From Diplolepis rosae (taxonomy: Eukaryota > Arthropoda > Insecta > Hymenoptera > Diplolepididae), in the NCBI GenBank assembly GCA_030998225.1, contig JAPYXD010000250.1:5022001-5086000 (forward strand): a DNA stretch of 64,000 nt, given 5' to 3'. The notes under the pieces were generated by a model, which worked only from the letters and a program-made list of their open reading frames with translations, made no database searches and was not told the DNA's origin. The position numbers and the translations under genes were made by a program. Shown piece by piece: positions 56,164 through 64,000 of the stretch. Positions within the stretch are counted from its first letter, which is position 1, and each line of letters begins with the position of its first letter.

Positions 56164-56447
56164 GTTCTTTCGTATTCATTGAAGTAGCTCATGGAAACAT
56201 TCTACCGGAAGTCACATTAGGAGATATTCAACGAAGTTTCCCAGATCCTGTCAAACATACAGATACATTCGAACTTATAGGAGTCGTCCGTTATATCGGT
56301 TCCAAAAGATTTCCGGGCCACTATACGGCAGTCTGTCCGAGACAAAACTTCTGGTTCGAGTACAATGATTTAAAACCACATGCTCCTCAAAAATTACGCG
56401 AAAATATCAAAATTATTCCGGAATTATTTATTTATACGCGAATTTGA
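56164..56447 (+). CDS. USP-like (C19) deubiquitinase domain, exon with His and Asn/Asp boxes
   Basis: After CAG at 56161-56163 the frame reads GSFVFIEVAHGNILPEVTLG, then FELIGVVRYIGSKRFPGHYT and AVCPRQNFWFEYNDLKPHAP, to TGA at 56445. YxLxGVVxxxG...GHYxAxCxxxxxWFxYND is the His box of ubiquitin-specific proteases; catalytic His is codon 56319-56321 and the Asn/Asp follows 15 residues later (YND, 56361-56369). Spacing from the Cys box is about 230 codons of spliced protein, short but within the range of small USP domains. A further frame (to about 56680, CCSNCFKTEDQITLKEFKDA) may be an additional C-terminal piece. Confidence 0.75.
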
Positions 56448-56741
56448 TTTCCTTCTTAAACTGTGTACTGAACATAAAGAAAACATTTATTTGAAAATTA
56501 GAATTTTGCCTCAACATTTACTACATTTAGTAACTCCTATGCTCAGATGTTATCGTCATCGTAAGTGAAAATGTCAGTGATCGAAATCCTTCATGCTGTT
56601 CAAATTGTTTTAAAACGGAAGACCAAATTACGTTGAAGGAATTTAAAGATGCAACTTGCAACTTGGTTCGTAGAATTTTTGACTGAATTTAACAGAAAGA
56701 AAGTTCTAAAAAAGTATTTGGCGTTTTGAAAGGCTTACAGA

Positions 56742-58758
56742 TATTCCAATCATTTTCTATACTCTTTTTGTACTTAATGTGTCACTTTGATTTTAGGGTA
56801 GTTTTTAAATGTTGGGGGATGATTTTTGAAAATTATTTTGGGATGAATTGGAGAACCTAAAAGTAGTCCTTAATTCTGATTCGTTCAATTTTGGACTTAG
56901 TGCATATTTATTCTTTAGGGTAGTCTACTCAGTGCTAGGGGTTGTTTTTGAAAATTTCGTTTTAGGGCCATGGAAGAGCCCTAAATAAGCCCTTAATTCC
57001 TGTGGATGATAAGAGTGGATACAACCAATATTTGGTCTATGGTACTGCCGGCTTGACGTCAAGCTGGCAGTCCCATGCATTATTTTAAAAAAATGCAGAA
57101 CCCTAAATTTGGCCTTTGGGTACTAAATTAGCCCTAAATGAGCCCTTAATTCCTGTGAAAGAAAAAAGTTGATACAACCAATATTTGGTCCATGGTACTG
57201 CTGGCATGACGTCAAGCTGGCAGTACCATGCATTATTTTTTTTAAATGCAGAGCCCTAAATTTGGCTTTTGGGTACTGACCTGTAAATTAAAAAAATTGT
57301 CAATTTTTCATAATTACGGTTGCCATATTGAATAGCGATTAAGAATGTTTATAAATCCAATGATAGTAATTGTTCGTTGGATAATAAGCCAATAAGTTCC
57401 AAGTATTTTTAGTAGGTGTTTATGATCAAATTTCGACAATAACCTTTGTTTATGACAATAATTCATTTTTATAAATTCATAAAATATCTTGATCACACTG
57501 AAGTAGAAGTATTTCACTAACTAAAAATGCAAAAAATTTCCAGTTTTGTGCGTGCTTTCAAAAATTTAATGACAAAAAAGGAAAATAAAAAAGGTGGCCA
57601 CTATAATGGCTCCTGTGACTGAAAGGGTTAAAAATCAATCCGCGACATTTGGCTTTGCTGACTGACAATTTTATTTTTTAATGCTATCCTCAGAGGTCCT
57701 TTTCCTCCTTGAAAAAGACCATTGTCATATACCCATTTAATTTTTTAATATAAATATCATCTTTCCCGACAGTCCATTTTATATTGATTTTTCAAGCAAC
57801 ATTTACAGAAATATCAATTATTATCATATCCATGTATGCTATTTTATTGTTATTAAGAATTATTTTGGACATTTTTTAAAGAAATTTTCCCTGCCGGTTT
57901 AATTGCAATTTACTAAAATTTTTGTTCGTGTCACCTCGTGGTTTATATATTTTTATGTTAAGGGTTGAAGCCCAAAAATCAGAGAGTCTCCCTAGACCAT
58001 AAAGTTTGCAAAAAGATGAATTTTAGTCAAAGTCGTCTCTATATGGCCATACGGGGGTGCGATTTGGTGTTAAGGGTGAAGCCCAAAAATCGATAGAGGT
58101 ATTGTCGAAGAGCCCAAAAATCAGAGTGTCTCCCTAGACCTTAAAGTTTAAAAAAAGATTAATTTTATTCAAAGTCTTCTCTATATGGGCATACAGGGGT
58201 GCATTTTGGTGTTAAGGGTTGGAGCCCAAAGATCAATAGAGGTGTTTTTGAAGAGCCCAAAAAAAGCCCAAAATTCTAGTACACTTTAATTTCTGGAGGG
58301 CTTATTATTTAAAAAGAGGGTTGTTTTTTTGGGCATAGGGGTGGTTTATGAAAATTTCGTTTTGGGGCCATGTAAGAGCCCTAAATGAGCCCTTAATTCC
58401 TGTGAAAGAAAAAAGTTGATAAAACCAATATATAGTCTATGGTACTGCTGGCTTGACGTCAAGCTGGCAGTACCATGCATTATTTTAAAAAAATGCAGAG
58501 CCCTAAATTTTGCTTTTGGGTACTTAATTAGCCCTAAATGAGCCCTTAATTTCTGTGGAAGAAAAAAGTTGATACAACCAATATTTAGTCTATGGTACTG
58601 CTGGCTTGACGTCAAGCTGGCAGTACCATGCATTATTTTAAAAAAATGCAGGCCCTAAATTTGGCTTTTGGGTACTAAATCAGCCCTAAATGAGCCCTTA
58701 ATTTTGGCTTAGGGCATACATTGTTTGGACATGGTGGTACTTCCAGGTTTACGCACCT
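56742..58758 (-). repeat. Right long terminal inverted repeat of the MULE-like element
   Basis: About 2.0 kb, longer than the left arm because the 125-155-bp unit carrying the CATGGTACTGC palindrome is duplicated both near the outer end (58438 and 58591) and near the inner end (57038 and 57191). Otherwise the arms match closely, so exchange or conversion between arms is likely. Confidence 0.9.
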
Positions 58759-58914
58759 CTGGAAATCTACTCAAAATAAAAAAACAATTTAGTATACAAT
58801 ACAATAATATAATATAAATATACTAATACAGTATGAATAGAATAATATAATCAATGTAGATTATAAGTATATGTTTTCTAGGATTTGCTGGATTATTCTT
58901 AATTAAGCGCTATC

Positions 58915-59430
58915 TTATATAATAATGATTACTATAACGCAATATACATATTCCCTTGAAATGTCATAATGTCTTGAAACGAATTGATCTTTATTGACTA
59001 AAATATCATTACATTCAGGGGAGCTTTGACACGGTTCGGTTTCGACCGAAATTATCTTGAGAAAAAAATCAATAACCAAATCAGGTGAATATTGCGGATG
59101 ATTCAACACGCAGACTTGATTACAAGCGAGAAATTGACGAACAATGAGTGAGGTGTGACCCGCTGCATTATCGTGCAATAGAGACCAGGTTTTTGTATTA
59201 CGATATTTGAGTCGAATACGACGGAATCTGACCATCAGATGCTTCAAAATTTCGAGATAATATGTGCCAGTAATTTTTCCATCATTTTCAGCAAAGCATT
59301 GCGATCATTTGCAATAAATTCACGTACTTTTTCGATCATTTCAGGTGTCCGAGCAGAAATTGGCCTTCCTTCACGATTATCATCTTGTAACCTCTCTCTG
59401 CCTTCCAAAAAACAGTTTAGACGCTAAATG
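58915..59430 (-). pseudogene. Mariner-family transposase with internal deletion
   Basis: Minus strand from 59430: ERLQDDNREGRPISARTPEM, IEKVREFIANDRNALLKM, then after a jump ITGTYYLEILKHLMVRFRRI, WSLLHDNAAGHTSLIVRQFL (second catalytic Asp), HPQYSPDLV(P)IDFF. The first catalytic Asp region (about 100 residues) is lost and frames shift near 59240 and 59060. Irritans/rosa-like mariner relic. Confidence 0.8.
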
Positions 59431-59520
59431 ATATGCAGGGAACGTGTGTGAATCCGTTATACCAACTACCACGTTTTAAAGGCCAATTTTCGCCCGGAAG
59501 ATCAGAGAGTGCTACACTAG

Positions 59521-59600
59521 ATTGAATGTGTTGTCTCTCGCCTGATCGCTGAGCTTAAGCGACCTCAGGCGTGGTCTATATTCGGATTGGTCTCCCCTAC
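59521..59600 (+). repeat. 5S-rRNA-like sequence (possible 5S-derived SINE or pseudogene)
   Basis: The stretch TTGAATGTGTTGTCTCTCGC, CTGATCGCTGAGCTTAAGCG, ACCTCAGGCGTGGTCTATAT, TCGGATTGGTCTCC aligns in order with the middle of insect 5S rRNA (TGAATAC...TCTCGTCCGATC...GTTAAGC..CRTCGGGCGCGGT.AGTAC..AGATGGG.GACC), including both internal promoter regions. The 5' and 3' thirds do not match, so it is not a functional 5S gene. Confidence 0.45.
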
Positions 59601-61277
59601 TCACTTTTCTCTATTATTATTTTATTTATTTTTCTTTTATAATAACAATAAAGAATTCACTTTATAACATTTTCTCTTCTTCCTTCTTTTTGAAATTACA
59701 ATAAAACTGGTGCATTACTTCTTCACTTTATGATTTTGTTTTACATACAATGATAAATGCCAATTATAGCAGTATTCCTTTGCATACCTTCGTAACCGCG
59801 AAACTGGCAGCTTTCTGTACATCTTTAAATGCATGCTCAAATACCGTTTAAAAAGCGTTAAAAAAGAATGTTCAACTCTTCTTATCTATCGGTTGAAATG
59901 TGTTAGACCATGGCCGCTAATGAGACGCGCATGCATCTAATTAAAGTGGGGATCGGCCAGAGAGGCGTAAATCAAACCTTATCAGATTGTTTACCGATCC
60001 TAGAAAATCATTTTGGAGTCCGCACTCATGAAAGATAGGAGCTCGGCTTGACTTGACTGGGATTTGAAAACTAGATCGCGGGCTTATCCGTGTTCACCTA
60101 AACCTATTGATCAGGTAAGCAGCTTTGTGAACCCGATTGCGGATGTATCCAGGTCCCCCTCCTTATCAGTAAGGACTCTTTGGATTTTATTTATCAATTA
60201 TAAGTATTCAAAAAAAGACATAGAAAAACTTGAATAAGCATTTAATTCAATAGTTTGTTACTGAAAATAAAAAAATAGTGGAAAATTGATTCAAAAGAAT
60301 AGAAGGGCGTTGAAAATCCATTCGAAATCACTCATAGAAAATTAAATTCAAATTTTTAGAAATTTGAAAATACTGGTACGGACGTTATGGATGAAAATTC
60401 CACCCCCTGTAGTTTGGAAAGGTATGGTAACAAAAGTTTCTAAATTCAAGGGTAAACTACCAGCAATTGAACAAACTTTAAAAATATGTAGGCAACCGAA
60501 ACACATGACTTCAGATTTTTGGGCAGTTCAGAAATAGTACCTCATATGTAAGTCTGATGGTATCATAAAATGATATTCTTTTGAAAAACTTTGATTGATA
60601 AAGAATCCTTTTTAAGAGAAAAAAAAGTTCTCAAATGAAGAGGAATGATTTACATACAATATTATTTAGGGAAAATTGCATAATAATTAGAGGAATTCTC
60701 TTATAGAAGAATGTTTTCTTCTTAATGTTGCAAAAGTAGGAGCTACTGAGTATTCATCTCCGCGTTCAATTATAACCGTAAATTTGTCACCTTGAAATCA
60801 TATTTATCGATAAATTGGATGCCTCGTATGTCTTAAAGGACACTTGCGATATCTCATGGATTTTTTTATCGATTATCTTTTCATTATATTGATTTTCCGT
60901 AATTTTTATCAACAAATAGATCATTACAGTTCCTAAATGCCACTGCAGTAATTCGGTGCAATTTCTAATCATAAGATACTTATTTAATCTTTTCCACAGT
61001 ACGGAATTTATATAGATAATATATAGGAGCTTTCTAACCCAAATATAGGCATAATAAAATGTTTACAATTATAAATTTTAGTTAATGTTTAACCATTTAC
61101 TTTCCAAACGTAGCTAGAGTATTTATTACATGTCCAAAAAATATGAAAATTCTTTAATCAAAGTTTTATCTTAAATTATTGAAAAAAGAAAACAGCCTTC
61201 CAGAGTATGATTCCCTCTTGATTTTATCAATTTAAATTAAAAATTACTTCGGTTTAATTGTAAATTATTTGATGCAG
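59601..61277. other. Intron before the second semaphorin exon
   Basis: AT-rich with no recognisable element. The block 60000-60170 is GC-richer and remotely 5S/tRNA-like but I could not support a call. Confidence 0.5.
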
Positions 61278-61687
61278 AAATCTTGTGCACAATTTGAGTT
61301 TGACGGACCTCACTGAACAACAAAGACTAACTTGGTATTCGTCAGAAGAAGATGTCAAGATGTGCGTTATGAAGGGCAGCGATGAAGAGAAATGTCAAAA
61401 TTATGTTCGCATTTTAGCCAAAACCAGAACCAATACTCTTTTAGTTTGTGCAACAAATGCTTTCAAGCCAATGTGTAGAGAGTATGCTGTTCAAGGTGGT
61501 AACTATACCATGGAAAGTGAAAAGCCAGGACAAGCACGTTGCCCCTACGATCCTCAACACAATAGCACTTTTGTCTACGTCAATGGTGAACTTTACACGG
61601 GTACTGTAGCGGATTTCTCTGGTATGGATCCTATCATCTACAGAGAACCCCTTCAGACTGAGCAATACGATTCTATGAGTCTTAATG
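61278..61687 (+). CDS. Semaphorin, next coding exon (sema domain blades 1-2)
   Basis: A 410-nt exon follows a TTTGATGCAG acceptor and ends at a GTGAGT donor (61688). The first base completes the Arg codon left by the exon at 24190, giving LLVGGR-NLVHNLSLTDL. The sequence holds typical semaphorin landmarks: MCVMKG...KCQNYVRILAKT, LLVCATNAFKPMCREY, ARCPYDPQHNSTFVYVNG, LYTGTVADFSGMDPIIYR and PLQTEQYDSMSLN. Conserved cysteines and an NST glycosylation sequon are all present, with no stop or frameshift, so the host gene looks functional. It exits in phase 1. The exon is the downstream end of a 37-kb intron. In cells this extracellular domain would bind plexin receptors during axon guidance and morphogenesis (family knowledge). 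Confidence 0.93.
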
Positions 61688-63585
61688 GTGAGTTTCACTC
61701 TATATATCTTCATAACGGGAACTGTGAATAATTGTTTTATATTCAATATTGCCTGTGTTAAGGTTTCATGAAGGCTCGATTCAAATCGAATACAGGAAAT
61801 TCATTGTTGATTAATCTATTATTCCAACCAAATTATTTTCCAATGAAATATATATTTTTCCAATTAAAAAACAATTTAAATCATCAACAAAAATAATTTT
61901 TTTCTTGATTCATATCAAATTCATAAATAAAAATAAATATTTCGGTCCAGCAATGCCACTTCTACGATGGAATAGAATTTTCTAGTCCGTACTTAGCGTC
62001 CCCAATAAGGCTTGCTTTTAGATTTTATTATGCCTACGACCATGAAAAAGAATAAAACACGTTATTTTAAAGTAAATCCCTCTTAAAAAACATTGAAACA
62101 GTTGAAGATTAATCGAAACCAGTGAAATAGATACCGAAACCATATTGTTCATGTACGACGGTTATTGCGGTAGGTTCAACTGTTTTCCCCTTCAACACAG
62201 TATTTGCGTTTGCTGCACTCACTTGTCCTAAAATGGTATTATGTGATGATTTACCAATTGACCAATTGACAATTTGCTTAGCATTTTTCATTTATAATTT
62301 CCATTCATCTAGTTTCTTTTGCAGTAAAATTATGGAAAATTTCATCTTGGATGGTATAAGTGAGAAAAAGTTTAATTCAGATGAATTATTATAGATTTTC
62401 TATTAGTGCAATCGTATCTATCGGTTGCGACTATAAAAAAAAATTTAATTGAGGTCAAATTCATCACGATTTCTTTAAACAAACTAGGTAAATACATATT
62501 CTCAGTGAAAAAAAAACTAAAGAAGCTTATAGGGGATCCAGGTACATAAAATTTTTGATATTTTGATCAAACTCAGTGCATTTGGAATACATGTCATTAC
62601 GGAATTCAAATTTTTGATTATTAGGGTCGATTAATTTCATTATAGGGTTAAAATTATAAAATTAACAATGGTGGGCCCAATATGTCGTCTGCATACCTCG
62701 AAAATTGATTACTTTCCATACTAATGTGTAAATTTAAGTTGTTATTATAGCCACGTTTTGATCAAATATTTTGCTCGCTTCATGCGTGGAGACTTGAAAG
62801 TAAACTGATCAGGTTTTGTTTTCTTCGGCGCACCCTCACTACATAAATACCTACTAGTAGACTTTATTACAATCACGCGCCGAGAGAACTCTATTTCTGC
62901 AGCATGAAATCTCTTCCATCTTGAACGGTTGCATATGATGTTTACTGCTTAGATACAAGAAATCTCTTCTAATAATTTTTTGTTAGAACGTGTGCACCTT
63001 CAAAACTTCCACTCATCTAGAAGAATATAAGACCCATTATGGGACGAAATAACCATTAGAATTGATGGAATTTCATAGAATCTCAATCAAATTTAACTAT
63101 TTTAATCATTATTATAATCCATCTCAGAAAACAAACCATGGGACGCACATTACAGGCATGTCCAATGAGATATGAGATGCATGCCAGAATACACCATTAT
63201 GCCTGCACTTTATGATGTTTGCATAGGCATGAGCTCAATGCTTGCCCTATTCCGGCACGCGTGCATTCAACATGCACTGGAAGTACGCAACGCAAGAATT
63301 CAGACACCATTATTATTTTTATACGAGTATATATCCTTATTTTTGAGAATTAAAAATGTTTTAAAATTTTTTTTTCAATTATTCCCCCTTTTTATCTCAA
63401 ATCAAAACTTAGGATTTCTATCTTTTATGCCCTGAAGGACGATAGGAGTTTTTTTGTACGTTGACTCTGCGAAACGTTTCTGAGTCGATTATTGTTTTTC
63501 GTTATAAATATAATTGCTCTCACCATTTCACTGGGTTCAGACTGTCATCAATTTGATTAAAAAATTTTTAAAATACTTGTCGCTT
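61688..63585. other. Intron after the second semaphorin exon
   Basis: No element or exon recognised; open frames here are short and lack domains. Confidence 0.5.
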
Positions 63586-63854
63586 TGTAACGCAGACGTA
63601 TTTTTACCTCTATGTAATCTCTTTTGTAGGAATACTTTCTAAAAATTCTCGCCCCTACACATGCGTTTCGGGGGAGGTAAGTGCATTCAAATGCATTCCG
63701 GACCTGCCCTGCATCTATTTCTTTAGTCAGTCTTCGATGCATCTTTGCTACGGCAAGAGCCTTCGAATCTCAATGTCAATAAAATCTTTATACAAACCAA
63801 CTAGTTTGAAAATGACTTTTGTTTATTTTCAATTCAAGTGACGAGACCGTCACA
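63586..63854 (+). repeat. 5' LTR of a retrotransposon running off the right edge
   Basis: The block starts TGTAACGCAGACG and ends GACCGTCACA, LTR-like TG...CA termini with an inverted TGTRACG/CGTCACA. It contains a polyadenylation signal (AATAAA at 63779-63784). A primer-binding site follows after 5 bases. Only the 5' LTR is visible, so pairing cannot be tested here. Confidence 0.65.
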
Positions 63855-63859
63855 TAAAC

Positions 63860-63877
63860 TGGCGATCCTGCCAGGAT
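63860..63877 (+). promoter_or_regulatory. Candidate tRNA primer-binding site
   Basis: TGGCGATCCTGCCAGGAT resembles the tRNA-Arg type PBS of insect gypsy elements (TGGCGACCGTGACAGGAT). It lies 5 bases after the LTR end, as in gypsy elements. The leader continues to the window edge. Confidence 0.6.
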
Positions 63878-64000
63878 AGCTCAAACGATTAACTCTTACG
63901 AGAGATCAAAAGAAGCTATGTTCGTTGACGAACCATCAACAAAAAATAAATAAATAAATTTAATCAACAAATGTTTGAAGAGTAGCTACAGCTGCTCACT

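Larger units (their letters stand above)
46443..58758 (+). mobile_element. 12.3-kb MULE-like DNA transposon encoding a transposase and a USP-like protease
   Basis: The ends are AGGTGCGTAAACC at 46443 and its reverse complement finishing at 58758, flanked by a perfect 9-bp duplication CTGGAAATC (46434-46442 and 58759-58767). Long inverted terminal repeats occupy 46443-48192 and 56742-58758. Between them on + lie a spliced gene or genes: exon 49049-49592, exon 53225-54492, exon about 54490-54584, exon 55209-55743 and exon 56164-56447. A 9-bp duplication, very long TIRs and the transposase layout fit the Mutator superfamily (subclasses such as Phantom or Rehavkus are candidates). It is nested in the semaphorin intron and carries its own nested insertions. 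Confidence 0.85.
24191..61277 (+). other. Giant semaphorin intron (37,087 bp) filled with transposable elements
   Basis: The phases of the exons at 24094-24190 and 61278-61687 match (AG|A = Arg) and the translated junction reads as a continuous semaphorin, so I infer that this whole interval is one intron. It holds two R1-clade LINE copies, a second LINE, gypsy C and D, mariner pieces, TTAA and TA MITEs, a pogo-like element and a 12.3-kb MULE-like transposon. No other host exon was recognised in it, though a small alternative exon cannot be excluded. Confidence 0.8.

Noticed and set aside
55209..56447. USP exons as a host deubiquitinase gene nested in the intron
   Set aside because: They lie strictly between the inverted repeats of the transposon, on the transposase strand, with element-like spacing; host capture remains possible, but a separate host gene is less likely.
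58346..58633. 95-codon minus-strand frame in the right arm of the large transposon, and similar frames at 46569 and 47853
   Set aside because: They recur because the arm is repetitive; the same phrase (MHGTASLTSxQQYH) is simply the palindrome unit translated. No evidence of coding.
24094..61687. Naming the gene Sema-1a outright
   Set aside because: The semaphorin family is clear, but with 169 residues of the N-terminal sema domain I cannot exclude another class-1 paralogue, so no symbol is given.

Overview
The window looks like one stretch of an insect nuclear genome, AT-rich, intron-rich and packed with transposable elements. The hosts of these element families and the one conserved host gene point to an arthropod; Hymenoptera is plausible but not provable from the sequence. 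The only host coding sequence I can support is two exons of a semaphorin on the + strand (24094-24190 and 61278-61687). They join in phase and encode the start of the sema beta-propeller, most like class 1 (Sema-1a). The intron between them is 37,087 bp. Positions 1-24093 and 61688-64000 are flanking intron (or, on the left, possibly upstream sequence).

Left flank (1-24093): three antisense gypsy-type LTR retrotransposon remnants (A about 1-6134; B about 7240-11518 with a 761-bp LTR; an LTR piece at 18.2 kb), a pogo-like MITE with perfect 24-bp inverted ends (321-574), two rosa-like (DD41D) transposase relics, a Penelope-like element relic with a hammerhead-like motif, TTAA-flanked MITEs, a cruciform/foldback repeat (13932-14500), several mariner copies including one almost intact apart from one in-frame stop (19155-20204), an R1-clade LINE relic and a tRNA-derived SINE.

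Giant intron (24191-61277): a second and third R1-clade LINE copy, a sense gypsy element C (27600-30550) with an insertion in its RNase H, a TTAA-flanked 1.1-kb element, a LINE split by an internally deleted gypsy D, mariner fragments, a pogo/Tigger-like element (44671-46152) and the most interesting object, a 12.3-kb Mutator-like (MULE-like) DNA transposon at 46443-58758. It has inverted terminal repeats of about 1.75-2.0 kb, a perfect 9-bp target duplication, a spliced transposase gene with zinc-binding, DDE-like and Myb/SANT-like regions, and downstream exons that encode a ubiquitin-specific-protease (C19 deubiquitinase) domain with recognisable Cys, His and Asn/Asp boxes. A 2.7-kb relative of the same superfamily sits in its intron and itself carries a MITE and a SINE.

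Right flank (61688-64000): intron, then a new LTR retrotransposon entering at the right edge (LTR 63586-63854, primer-binding site 63860-63877).

Nothing here resembles an operon, CRISPR array or bacterial feature. Almost all LTR and LINE copies lie antisense to the semaphorin gene, as expected for insertions tolerated in introns. Calls come from reading translated motifs by eye; no database search was run.
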